NCBI GenBank assembly: GCA_963744105.1
Contig: CAVUSJ010000006.1
Span: 248,001-312,000, forward strand
Reading direction: 5' to 3'
Origin: DASUPK01 sp963744105
GTDB taxonomy: Bacteria; Actinomycetota; Thermoleophilia; Solirubrobacterales; 70-9
Length of the DNA stretch: 64,000 nucleotides
The notes under the pieces are model-generated. The model searched no databases and was not told where the DNA came from. It was given only the letters and a program-made list of their open reading frames with translations. The translations under genes and the position numbers were made by a program. Shown here one piece after another: positions 42,189 to 50,040 of the stretch (its first letter is position 1; each line of letters opens with the position of its first letter).

Positions 42189-43493
42189 ATGGGGATCTCG
42201 GTGTTTCACACGGTTGTTCCGTTGGCGAGCGGACGCGACGCTCGTATGCGCAACAGCCACCGGAACACTCTCGTGGAGACCGTCCTAGAGCGAGCGCAGC
42301 GCGCATATCCGGGGCCGCCGAGTCCCGCGGATACTCGAGGAAGCCGTGAGCGCGGGGCGTACCTCGACAACCTCAAGCTGCTGCTGGTCGCCGTGATCAT
42401 CGCCGGTCATGGCGCGCTGGCCTACGGGGATCTCGAACACGCATGGCCATACCAGGACGTTCAGGAGGTCCAACTCAGCGGGGTCGCCAACATCAGCCTG
42501 GCCGCCGTGGTGATTCCGGCGGCCCTGTTCGCGATGGGCCTGTTCTTCCTCATCTCCGGGCTGGTCACGCCGGGTTCGGCATCACGCAAGGGCCCACGGA
42601 GATTCGCCCGCGACCGCATCATCCGGCTCGGCGTGCCCCTTGCGATATGGGCGCTGGTCCTCTGGCCCGGGGCGATCTGGGCGGCGCATCTGGCTGCTGG
42701 GGATACGCACTCGCTCTGGTGGCGATTCACGCACGAGGATCCCGTCCTCGACACGGGCCCGATGTGGTTCGTCGAGGTCCTGCTGATCTACTCGCTCGCC
42801 TACGCGGCCTGGCGCTACTGGCGTCAGCGCGGTGCGGCCGGGCCCGACGCCGCCACCGACTCGACCCGCCGAACCAACCTGTCCGGGCGGACGCTCGTCG
42901 CTCTCGCCGCGGCGATCTCGCTGGCCACCGTCCTGCTGCGGCCCGTCCTTCCCGCCGTCAGTGGCCAGATCGGCCAGTCGCACCTGTGGCAATGGCCGCA
43001 GTTCGTGGTGATGTTCGGGCTGGGGATCGTCGCCGCTCAGCGCGACTGGCTTGATCCGGTTCCGGACGGGATCCGCCGCGCGTGCGGCTTTGCCGCGCTG
43101 GGCGGCCTCGCGGCTTGGGGGGTCGTGGCCGCAACGATGGCCGCGACCGGCGTTGACGGAGGCATCCTCTTTGACCCCGGGGTCCACTGGGCCCCGCTAT
43201 CGATGGCCGCTATCGAGGGGCCACTCGCCGTCGGCGCCTCGGTCTGGCTGCTCGCCCTTGCGCAACGGCGCCTCAACCGTCGCCCGGGTCCCCTCGGCCG
43301 CGCCATGGCGCGGAGCGCCTACGGCGCGTTCTTCCTGCAGGGGATCGTCCTGATCGGCCTGATGATCGCGATGCGACCGATCGGCGTCCCCGCCGAGATC
43401 AAGGCCCTCACAGTGGCCTGCCTCGGCGTGGCCGGCTCGTTCGCGCTCGCCTGGCTGCTCGTCAGCCGGACTGCGCTCGGCCGAGTTCTCTGA
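42189..43493 (+). CDS. Acyltransferase-3-family membrane protein
   Basis: 434 residues with about ten membrane segments. YLDNLKLLLVAVIIAGHGAL near residue 60 carries the conserved His of the acyltransferase-3 fold; FFLISGLVTPGSASRKGPRR and FARDRIIRLGVPLAIWALV match the second and third helices. Such proteins acylate or succinylate sugars, peptidoglycan or lipids at the cell surface. A cytoplasmic N-terminal stretch of about 55 residues precedes; ATG 42246 is an alternative start. It begins 21 bases after the tRNA. Substrate unknown. Confidence 0.88.
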   Translation: MGISVFHTVVPLASGRDARMRNSHRNTLVETVLERAQRAYPGPPSPADTRGSRERGAYLDNLKLLLVAVIIAGHGALAYGDLEHAWPYQDVQEVQLSGVANISLAAVVIPAALFAMGLFFLISGLVTPGSASRKGPRRFARDRIIRLGVPLAIWALVLWPGAIWAAHLAAGDTHSLWWRFTHEDPVLDTGPMWFVEVLLIYSLAYAAWRYWRQRGAAGPDAATDSTRRTNLSGRTLVALAAAISLATVLLRPVLPAVSGQIGQSHLWQWPQFVVMFGLGIVAAQRDWLDPVPDGIRRACGFAALGGLAAWGVVAATMAATGVDGGILFDPGVHWAPLSMAAIEGPLAVGASVWLLALAQRRLNRRPGPLGRAMARSAYGAFFLQGIVLIGLMIAMRPIGVPAEIKALTVACLGVAGSFALAWLLVSRTALGRVL

Positions 43494-43505
43494 GCCCGGC
43501 TGGAC

Positions 43506-43970
43506 TCAAACGACACAGGCGTTGCCCACGTGCAGCTCGACGTGAGCGAACTTGTGGCGGCGCACCTGGACTCGCTGGGTGTCGCCGTGCAGGCACTGCA
43601 CGACGATGGCGGGGCTCTGCGCGCTCAGGGGGCAGACCTGCTGCGGCTGCGGGTCGCAGGTCGGCGGGTTCGGAGGCACGGAGCTGACGTCATAGAGGCC
43701 TCGCTTCACCCGGAGGCGGAAGTGACCGTCGCTGACCGCCTGGCTGGCGACGACAACGCCGTCGGCGGCGCGGGCCACAGTGACCGTCACGGGTCCCGTA
43801 TAGAGGGGCTGCGGCGGAGGCGGCTCGGCGCAGGCCCCCGGGCAGGCCGCGTTGAGGACCGTGCCCTCGACCCCGGAGTGCTTGTGGCCGTGGCGTTTCT
43901 TCGCGTCGGCCGGCGCTGTGAAGAGCGCGATCGCGGCGAGCAGCGCCAGACCCGTCATCAGCTTTCGCAC
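43506..43970 (-). CDS. Secreted beta-rich protein
   Basis: 154 residues. A clean signal peptide (MRKLMTGLALLAAIALFTAP, cleavage near ADA) precedes a basic His/Lys stretch. A Pro-rich loop and a carboxypeptidase-regulatory-like beta segment (GPVTVTVARAADGVVVASQA, HFRLRVKRGLYDV) follow. Six Cys residues in the mature part, such as AACPGACAEP and CDPQPQQVCP, could form disulfides. Likely exported and folded outside the cell. No catalytic motif. It lies between the acyltransferase and the cysO-like gene. Confidence 0.75.
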   Translation of the reverse strand: MRKLMTGLALLAAIALFTAPADAKKRHGHKHSGVEGTVLNAACPGACAEPPPPQPLYTGPVTVTVARAADGVVVASQAVSDGHFRLRVKRGLYDVSSVPPNPPTCDPQPQQVCPLSAQSPAIVVQCLHGDTQRVQVRRHKFAHVELHVGNACVV

Positions 43971-44014
43971 GGCACCTCCCTACCCGGGCGCGGCGCGCCC
44001 GAATCCAGCGTCGC

Positions 44015-44287
44015 TCAGCCGCCGGCGACGGCCGGCAGGATCGTCACCTCGTCGCCGTCGTTGACGGCGGTGTCGAGGCCGTCCTGGAAGCGAATGTCCT
44101 CGCCCGACACATAGACGTTCACGAAGCGGCGCAGGTCCCCGTCTTGGGTGATCCGCTCGCGCAGGCCGTCGTGCTGGTCGAAGACGGCGTCGAGCGCCTC
44201 GCCGACGGTCGAGCCCTCGACCTCGATCTCGCCGTCACCACCGGTCGCGGCACGAAGCTGGGTCGGGATCTTCACGGTGATGCTCAT
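44015..44287 (-). CDS. cysO: CysO-like sulfur carrier protein (ubiquitin fold)
   Basis: 90 residues ending in the Gly-Gly needed for thiocarboxylation. TVKIPTQLRAATGGDGEIEV, LRRFVNVYVSGEDIRFQDGL and DGDEVTILPAVAGG closely parallel mycobacterial CysO. In that system the activated C-terminal thiocarboxylate donates sulfur to a PLP enzyme (CysM) and a JAMM peptidase (Mec) frees the cysteine. Neither cysM nor mec is next to it here; the neighbour is thrC, 40 bases upstream and probably co-transcribed. It may also serve as a general MoaD/ThiS-type carrier. Confidence 0.9.
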   Translation of the reverse strand: MSITVKIPTQLRAATGGDGEIEVEGSTVGEALDAVFDQHDGLRERITQDGDLRRFVNVYVSGEDIRFQDGLDTAVNDGDEVTILPAVAGG

Positions 44288-44327
44288 CGGGCGGAGATCT
44301 TATTCATCGTGCCCCCTCCACCGCTCT

Positions 44328-45563
44328 CTAGGCCGAGGCCCCCACGCCCTCGAATTCCGCCTCGAAGGAGTCAAGGGTGGGATCGATCTCGTGCATCTGG
44401 AAGGACTCGCGCGCAGCGTCGAGCGTCTTCAGGCCCTCGCCGGTGATGTAGGCGACCACCTGCTCCTCGGAGCCGATCTTCCCGGCCTCGGCGAGCTTGG
44501 CGAGCACGCCGATGGTGACGCCGCCGGCGGTCTCGGTGAAGACGCCGGTGGTCTCGGCGAGCAGCTTGATCCCGGCCCTGATCTCGTCGTCGTTCACCGA
44601 CTCGATCTCGCCGCCGGTCTGCCTCGCGAGCTCCAGCGCGTACGGGCCGTCGGCCGGGTCGCCGATCGCGAGGCTCTTGGCGATCGTGTCCGGCCGCCGC
44701 TCGGGCTTGCAGACGTCCCAGCCCTCGGCGAACGCAGTCGCCACCGGCGAGCAGCCCTCGGGCTGGGCGCCGGAGAAGGTCGGCAGCTCGCCCTCGACAA
44801 GGCCGACCTCCAGCCATTCGCGGATTCCCTTGGCGAGCTTGGTGAACATCGAGCCCGAGGCGATCGGCCCCACGATCCGGTCGGGCAGGCTCCAGCCGAG
44901 CTGCTCGATCGTCTCGAAGGCGAGCGTCTTCGAGCCCTCCGAGTAGTACGGCCTCAGGTTGACGTTGACGAAGGCCCAGGGATGCGTCTGGCTGAGCTCC
45001 GTGCAGAGCCGGTTGACGTCGTCATAGGTGCCCCGGATGCCGACGAGGTTGGTCCCGTAGATGCCCGTGGCGAGCAGCTTCTGCTCCTCGAGGTCGGCGG
45101 GGACGAAGACGTAGGAGTCGAGGCCGGCCGCGGCCGCGTGGGCGGCGACGGCGTTGGCGAGGTTCCCGGTCGACGCGCAGGCGACGGTCTCGAAGCCCAG
45201 CTCCTTGGCCTTGGCGACCGCGACGGCGACGACGCGGTCCTTGAAGGAGTGGGTGGGATTGGCGGCGTCGTTCTTGATCCACAGCTCGCCCAGCCCCAGC
45301 CGCTCGGCGAGCCGGTCGGCGCGGATCAGCGGCGTCAGGCCCGGCTCGAGTGGGTCGCCCGGGCGGCCGGCGAATGGCAGGAAGTCCGAGTAGCGCCAGA
45401 TCCCGTGCGAGCCGGCCTGAATCTTCCGCCGGGTCTCCTCGGCATCCAGGTCCGAGAAGTCATATGAAACCTCCAGCGGGCCGAAGCACTGCTCGCAGAC
45501 GAAATGGGCCTCGAGCGGATAGACCTCGCCGCATTCCTTGCACTTGAGAGATTCGACTGCCAT
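44328..45563 (-). CDS. thrC: Threonine synthase-like PLP enzyme
   Basis: 411 residues. Fold II PLP enzyme converting O-phosphohomoserine to threonine. An N-terminal Cys4 knuckle (CKECGEVYPLEAHFVC then CFGPLEV) is seen in many threonine synthases. PLP Lys lies in AANPTHSFKDR; CASTGNLANAVAAHAAAAGL binds the phosphate. ETAGGVTIGVLAKLAEAG and YITGEGLKTLD are C-terminal motifs. The ATG has GAGGAG upstream. Expression is under a SAM-I riboswitch and a CysO-like carrier follows, so a sulfur-related role is conceivable besides threonine synthesis. Confidence 0.92.
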   Translation of the reverse strand: MAVESLKCKECGEVYPLEAHFVCEQCFGPLEVSYDFSDLDAEETRRKIQAGSHGIWRYSDFLPFAGRPGDPLEPGLTPLIRADRLAERLGLGELWIKNDAANPTHSFKDRVVAVAVAKAKELGFETVACASTGNLANAVAAHAAAAGLDSYVFVPADLEEQKLLATGIYGTNLVGIRGTYDDVNRLCTELSQTHPWAFVNVNLRPYYSEGSKTLAFETIEQLGWSLPDRIVGPIASGSMFTKLAKGIREWLEVGLVEGELPTFSGAQPEGCSPVATAFAEGWDVCKPERRPDTIAKSLAIGDPADGPYALELARQTGGEIESVNDDEIRAGIKLLAETTGVFTETAGGVTIGVLAKLAEAGKIGSEEQVVAYITGEGLKTLDAARESFQMHEIDPTLDSFEAEFEGVGASA

Positions 45564-45577
45564 CTGGCTCCTCTACG

Positions 45578-45612
45578 AAAAAACCTCCGCCTGGGTTCTC
45601 TGTGGGCGGAGG
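45578..45612 (-). terminator. Intrinsic terminator of the SAM riboswitch
   Basis: On the minus strand CCTCCGCC (45612-45605) pairs with GGCGGAGG (45591-45584) around a 13-base loop, followed by six T residues (45583-45578). It is the expression platform of the riboswitch in front of thrC. Confidence 0.92.
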
Positions 45613-45633
45613 TTCCGTAGTGGAGCGCTCTTC

Positions 45634-45750
45634 CCACATCTTCCAGGCTCTACGAACGACACCTGCTGGAGTTGGCACCTTCCTCGAACCGAAGTCCGAG
45701 GGGGTTGCCGGGGTTTCATCGGGCCAGTCCCTCCACCCCTCTTGATGTGG
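45634..45750 (-). ncRNA. SAM-I (S-box) riboswitch aptamer upstream of thrC
   Basis: The minus strand carries the conserved S-box core: TCAAGAGGGGTGGAGGGACT, then GGCCCGATGAAACCCCGGCA, then GGTGCCAACTCC. P1 is formed by CCACATC (45750-45744) and GATGTGG (45640-45634). The aptamer is followed by the terminator at 45578-45612. The 3' P1 strand GTGGG can pair with CCCAC in the terminator loop region, giving a plausible antiterminator. S-adenosylmethionine binding should therefore switch thrC and cysO off. Confidence 0.95.
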
Positions 45751-45767
45751 TGACTATGTGACTGATG

Positions 45768-45776
45768 AATATAGCA
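45768..45776 (-). promoter_or_regulatory. Putative extended -10 promoter of the thrC riboswitch transcript
   Basis: The minus strand reads TGCTATATT (45776-45768), an extended -10 element; no good -35 is present at the usual distance. The predicted start near 45761 lies about ten bases before the aptamer P1 stem. Confidence 0.5.
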
Positions 45777-45896
45777 ACGCCCTCAATCCGCATTTACATG
45801 GGCAAAAGCGGGCGCGGAAGTGCGCCCCGCCCCTCCGGCCGCAGTACAGTGGCACCACCATGGAAATGGACGTGACGAACACAACGGGGCCGGAAG

Positions 45897-46913
45897 ATGC
45901 CGAACCTCCCTCGTCCCAGGCTGCGCCGCACCCGTGCCGGCGAGCTCGTCGCACCCCTTCCGCCTGAGCCGCAGACTCCGAACGTCGAGGAGATCGCGGC
46001 CGAGGGCCTGCGCTGGATCAAGATCGACCATCCCGGCGCGCTCGAGCAGGCCTGGCTGGAGGAGAACTTCGACTTCCACGCCCTCGACTACGAGGACGTC
46101 CTCTCGCGCAACCAGCGCCCGAAGATCGACGTCTATGACGAGTACCTGTTCATCGTCCTTCAGTTCCCGATCTTCGATCGCTCGGCTCGGCGGCTCGGCG
46201 CGGGCGAGCTCGACCTGTTCGTCGGCGCGGACTTCCTGATTACGATCCCGAATCAGCCGCTGCAGCCGGTCGAGTACCTGTTCGAGCGCTGCCGTCAGAA
46301 GGAGGAGTTCCGCGAGGAGCTCTTCTCGCGCGGCTCCGGGTACCTGCTCTATCGCCTCGTCGACGACGGCTTCGACTACTGCTTTCCGATGCTGCGAAAG
46401 ATCGGCAACAAGCTCGACGTGCTCGAGGGGGAGATCTTCGAGGGCCGCTCCGAGGAGATCGTTCGCGACATCTCCAACGTCAAGCAGGAGATCATCAACT
46501 TCCGCAAGGTGATTCGCCCGCAGCGCCCGGTGCTCCGCGACCTCGAGAAGGTGAAGCGGCGCTACCTGGCGCCGGACATGGACCTCGAGATCTACTTCGA
46601 CGACATCGTCGATGCCCACGAGCGCATCTGGGACATGCTCGAGAACTACAAGGAGGTCGTGGAGGCGCTCGAGCAGACCAACGAGTCGGTGATCGCCCAC
46701 CGCTTCAACGACATCCTCCGGATCCTCACGGTGCTCAGCATCGTCTTCCTGCCGGCGACCCTGATCGCAAGCGTCTGGGGCATGAACGTCGGCCTGCCCT
46801 GGGGCGGCGACCCGGCCTCCGACTCACACACGGCCTTCTGGGTCATCCTCGGGGTGATGGTCACCGGCATCGGAGGCATGTTCTACTTCTTCCGCCGCCG
46901 CGGCTGGTTCTAG
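45897..46913 (+). CDS. corA: CorA-family magnesium/divalent cation channel
   Basis: 338 residues. A large N-terminal cytoplasmic alpha/beta domain is followed by a long stalk helix and two C-terminal membrane helices. The selectivity motif GMN lies in ASVWGMNVGLPWGG after TM1 (ILTVLSIVFLPATLI), and TM2 ends in a basic RRRGWF tail, as in CorA. The YGMNF consensus is WGMNV here. It forms a pentameric channel for Mg2+ or related ions. It lies downstream of the divergent thrC riboswitch; no M-box is visible. Confidence 0.93.
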   Translation: MPNLPRPRLRRTRAGELVAPLPPEPQTPNVEEIAAEGLRWIKIDHPGALEQAWLEENFDFHALDYEDVLSRNQRPKIDVYDEYLFIVLQFPIFDRSARRLGAGELDLFVGADFLITIPNQPLQPVEYLFERCRQKEEFREELFSRGSGYLLYRLVDDGFDYCFPMLRKIGNKLDVLEGEIFEGRSEEIVRDISNVKQEIINFRKVIRPQRPVLRDLEKVKRRYLAPDMDLEIYFDDIVDAHERIWDMLENYKEVVEALEQTNESVIAHRFNDILRILTVLSIVFLPATLIASVWGMNVGLPWGGDPASDSHTAFWVILGVMVTGIGGMFYFFRRRGWF

Positions 46914-48106
46914 CGATCGATCAGCTTGACCTTCTTGGCCAGGCTGTTCGCATCACCGCCGCTGGGGAGGTACGTGACCGTGACCCGCACCTTGGCCTTG
47001 CCGGCGTTCTGCAGCTTGCGCCGCAGGGCCCGGCCCTTCTTCCCCTTGCCGGGCCTGATCTTGAGCTTGACGGTGCCGCCTGCCGTGGTGACGCTCTCCC
47101 GGGCGGCGCTCGAGATCGCGAGCGCCTTCAGCCCCTTGCCCTGGAGGCCGACCTGTCCGGGGCCGGGAACGTCGGCGAACAGCGCCGCGGTGCCGTTCTT
47201 CTTCCGCTTCAGCTTGCCGAGGCTGAAGGAGTTCGAGTCGACCGCGATTCCAAAGAGATAGTTGGTCCCCGTCCCCGATACCAGCGTGTGGATCACTCCG
47301 GAGCCGTCGAGGCCCGAGCGGCCGACCTCGGGTGGCAATTGCTCCGTCCAGAACAGGTACCGCGCATCGAGCGCCAGTGCGGCGTCGTTTGCCCCGGTGA
47401 CGAAGCTTTGGTCCACCCCGGTTCCGTCGAGGTTCGCGCGCAGGATCCGCGTGTTCTCGCCGGCCGTGAAGTAGAGGTGGGTCGAGTCGACGACCGGGCC
47501 GCAGGGCTCGTGCAGGCCACTGCCCTGGATCGCGTTCGGGATGAAGCTCTGGTTCACCCCTGTCCCATCGAGATTTGCGCGCCCGATCGAGTTGACGGTG
47601 CTGTTGTCGTTGCCCCAGTAGACGTGCTGAGCGTCAACCGCGACCCCACACAGACTGTTGGCGCCGGTGATGAAGTCCCGCTTGATCCCCGTGCCGTCCA
47701 GGTTGGCCCGGCCGATGTTGCTGACGTTCTCGTCCCAGTAGATGTGCGCGGAATCGACCGCCACGGAGCAGGGCCGGTTGAAGCCCGTGATCCCGGTGAT
47801 GAAGTTCTGATCCACTCCGGTCCCGTCGAGCTTCGCGCGCCCGATGGTGTCCGTGACCTGATTGCCCCAGTAGATGTGCTTCCCATCAACCGCGACGCCG
47901 CATGGTCCATGGGCCCCGTCGATGAAGCTCTGGTTGACCTGGGTTCCGTCCACGGTCGCTCGACCGATCGTCGTCCCGGGACCGCCCCACCAGTTCGCCC
48001 AGTAGATGTAGGCATTGGCACGAGGCGCCAGGAGAAGCGATAGCCCGGCACCCAGCGCCGCCGCCAGAAGCGCCCGCCTGAAGCCGATGCTTGATGGGCT
48101 CGCCAT
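46910..48106 (-). CDS. Secreted YWTD-type beta-propeller protein
   Basis: 398 residues. A signal peptide (RRALLAAALGAGLSLLLAP, cleavage near ANA) precedes about six propeller blades. Each has IYWAN/HIYWGN/LYFTA-type strands and the motif IGRANLDGTGV followed by FI(T/P)GA. These are LDL-receptor class B (YWTD)-like repeats, probably a surface binding scaffold. The C-terminal domain (TVKLKIRPGKGKKGRALRRK, KAKVRVTVTYLPSGG) is a beta-rich module seen in related secreted proteins of this lineage. The repeated blades are nearly identical, suggesting recent internal duplication. It overlaps corA convergently by four bases. Confidence 0.82.
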   Translation of the reverse strand: MASPSSIGFRRALLAAALGAGLSLLLAPRANAYIYWANWWGGPGTTIGRATVDGTQVNQSFIDGAHGPCGVAVDGKHIYWGNQVTDTIGRAKLDGTGVDQNFITGITGFNRPCSVAVDSAHIYWDENVSNIGRANLDGTGIKRDFITGANSLCGVAVDAQHVYWGNDNSTVNSIGRANLDGTGVNQSFIPNAIQGSGLHEPCGPVVDSTHLYFTAGENTRILRANLDGTGVDQSFVTGANDAALALDARYLFWTEQLPPEVGRSGLDGSGVIHTLVSGTGTNYLFGIAVDSNSFSLGKLKRKKNGTAALFADVPGPGQVGLQGKGLKALAISSAARESVTTAGGTVKLKIRPGKGKKGRALRRKLQNAGKAKVRVTVTYLPSGGDANSLAKKVKLIDR

Positions 48107-48172
48107 GGTCTCCGCCTCGCCCTCCCCGAGGCACCGGGAGAGTACTACCGGGCGTCAATACCATGCCCGACT

Positions 48173-48661
48173 GTGGCCGAACAGCGGATATGGGCGCCCT
48201 GGCGCCTCGCCTACGTGAAGGACGCCTCCAAGGACAACTCCGACGCCTGTGTCTTCTGCGCCGCCCTCGAGGCCGGTGACGACGAGGCGAACCTGATCGT
48301 CCACCGCGGCGAGCGCTGCTTCGTGATCCTGAACAAGTTCCCCTACACGAACGGGCACCTGATGGTCGCCCCGTACGAGCACGCCGCGGCGATACAGGAA
48401 CTCGATACGGAGACGGTCGCCGAGCTCATGTCCCTAGCCCAGCGCGGCATGAACGCCCTCGACACGGGCTATTCCCCGCACGGCTACAACGTCGGCTTCA
48501 ACCAGGGCCGGGTCGCGGGCGCCGGGGTCGAGCACCACATCCACATGCACGTCGTCCCGCGCTGGGGCGGCGACACCAACTTCATGCCCGTCCTCGGCGA
48601 CACCCGCGTGATGAACCAGACGCTCGAGGACAGCTTCAAGACCGTTCGCGAGGCGTTCTGA
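48173..48661 (+). CDS. HIT-family hydrolase/phosphorylase (Ap4A phosphorylase-like)
   Basis: 162 residues. The HIT motif is VEHHIHMHVVPRW with the catalytic His-x-His-x-His. CVFCAALEAGDDEANLIVH near residue 26 and FPYTNGHLMVAPYEHAAAI are typical. The N-terminal start IWAPWRLAYVK resembles mycobacterial Ap4A phosphorylase. It probably cleaves dinucleoside polyphosphates. Start is GTG at 48173; manB follows two bases after the stop. A second HIT gene is at 53591. Confidence 0.9.
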   Translation: MAEQRIWAPWRLAYVKDASKDNSDACVFCAALEAGDDEANLIVHRGERCFVILNKFPYTNGHLMVAPYEHAAAIQELDTETVAELMSLAQRGMNALDTGYSPHGYNVGFNQGRVAGAGVEHHIHMHVVPRWGGDTNFMPVLGDTRVMNQTLEDSFKTVREAF

Positions 48662-48663
48662 GC

Positions 48664-50040
48664 ATGCCCATCACCTCTCCCCCGGCCGGCATCTTCAAGG
48701 CCTACGACATCCGCGGCCTCTACGGCGAGGAGATGGACGAGGCGACCGCGCATCTGATCGGGCGCGGCTTCGCGCGGGTGCTTGCGCGCCTCCGGGACAA
48801 GGAGACCTCGGAGCTCCGCGTCGGCCTCGGGCACGACATGCGGCTGACCGCTCCCCAGATGTCCGCCGCCGTCCGGCGAGGCCTGGTCGAGGAGGGCGTC
48901 ACCGTCCTCGACGCCGGCCGAATCGCCACGGAGATGAGCTACTTCCTCGTGGGCTCGCGCGATCTCGACGGCGGAGCGATGGTGACCGCCTCCCACAACC
49001 CGAAGGCGTACACCGGCGTGAAGCTGATCCGCGAGGGCGCCCTCGCGCTGTCGGGCGATGCGGGCATCCAGGACGTTCGCGCCGAGGTCGAGGACGGGAT
49101 GCCCGAAGCGCCGGGAGGCGGGAGCGTCGAGGAGGTCGACATCTACCCCGACTTCCACAGGCACATGCTGGGCGTCGTCGAACGGGACGCGATCGGGCCG
49201 CTCGAGATTCTCGCCGACGGCGGCAACGGCATGGCCGGCCCGATGGTCGGCCCGCTGCTCGAACAGCTCAATCTCGAGGTGACCACCACCTACTGGACCC
49301 CGGACGGCAACTTCCCCGACCGCGAGCCCAATCCACTGCTGGAGGAGAACCGCCGCTTCATCATTGAGCACGTCAAGTCCGAGAAGGTGGATCTCGCGAT
49401 CGCCTGGGACGGCGATGCGGACCGCTGCTTCTTCATCGACGGCGAGGGCAGCTTCTGCGACGGCGACTTCATCTGCGCGCTCCTCGCTCGCGCGGCGCTT
49501 GCGAAGAACCCCGGCGCAACGATCCTCTACGACCCGCGCTCGAGCAGAGCTGTCCCCGACATCGTCGCTGCGGCTGGCGGCAAGTCCGACCTGAGCCGGG
49601 TCGGCCACGCCTTCTTCAAGACGCGAATGCGGGAGACGGACGCGGTCTTCGGAGGCGAGGTCTCCGGCCACTACTACTTCCGCGACTTCTACTGTGCGGA
49701 CTCGGGCACGATGCCGGCGCTGCTCATCCTCGAGCTGGTCTCCCGGGAGGGCCGGCCGCTCAGCGAGCTGATGGCCGAGTTCCGCTCCAAGTACTTCATC
49801 TCGGGCGAGATCAACTCCGAGGTCGCCGATCAGCAGGCGAAGATGGAGGAGATCGCGGAGCGCCACTCGGACGGCGAGATCACCCGCCTCGACGGCATCT
49901 CGGTCGACTACCCGGACTGGCACTTCAACGTGCGGCCATCCAACACCGAGCCGCTGCTTCGCCTCAACCTCGAATCGCTCGTCTCCCGCGAGGACATGGA
50001 GGCGAAGCGCGACGAGGTGCTGGGCCTGATCCGCTCGTGA
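48664..50040 (+). CDS. manB: Phosphomannomutase/phosphoglucomutase
   Basis: 458 residues, alpha-D-phosphohexomutase family. FKAYDIRGLYGEEMDE starts domain 1; the phosphoserine is in VTASHNPKAYTGVKLI; the Mg2+ loop is WDGDADRCFFIDGEG; GGEVSGHYYFRDFYCADSG is the sugar-binding loop; and RPSNTEPLLRLNLES is the C-terminal phosphate-binding loop. It interconverts sugar 1- and 6-phosphates for mannose or glucose nucleotide synthesis. The stop overlaps the MBL start (GTGA). The HIT-manB-MBL genes form one operon. Confidence 0.95.
   Translation: MPITSPPAGIFKAYDIRGLYGEEMDEATAHLIGRGFARVLARLRDKETSELRVGLGHDMRLTAPQMSAAVRRGLVEEGVTVLDAGRIATEMSYFLVGSRDLDGGAMVTASHNPKAYTGVKLIREGALALSGDAGIQDVRAEVEDGMPEAPGGGSVEEVDIYPDFHRHMLGVVERDAIGPLEILADGGNGMAGPMVGPLLEQLNLEVTTTYWTPDGNFPDREPNPLLEENRRFIIEHVKSEKVDLAIAWDGDADRCFFIDGEGSFCDGDFICALLARAALAKNPGATILYDPRSSRAVPDIVAAAGGKSDLSRVGHAFFKTRMRETDAVFGGEVSGHYYFRDFYCADSGTMPALLILELVSREGRPLSELMAEFRSKYFISGEINSEVADQQAKMEEIAERHSDGEITRLDGISVDYPDWHFNVRPSNTEPLLRLNLESLVSREDMEAKRDEVLGLIRS

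Noticed and set aside
42094..42250. tRNA-Arg followed by an accessory-looking gene, considered as an integration site
   Set aside because: No integrase, no repeated tRNA 3' end and no composition shift; the acyltransferase is a normal chromosomal type.
45860..45967. Possible upstream open reading frame overlapping the corA start
   Set aside because: 36 codons starting at ATG 45860, overlapping corA in another frame. No ribosome-binding site and no peptide motif, so coincidental overlap is more likely than a leader peptide.
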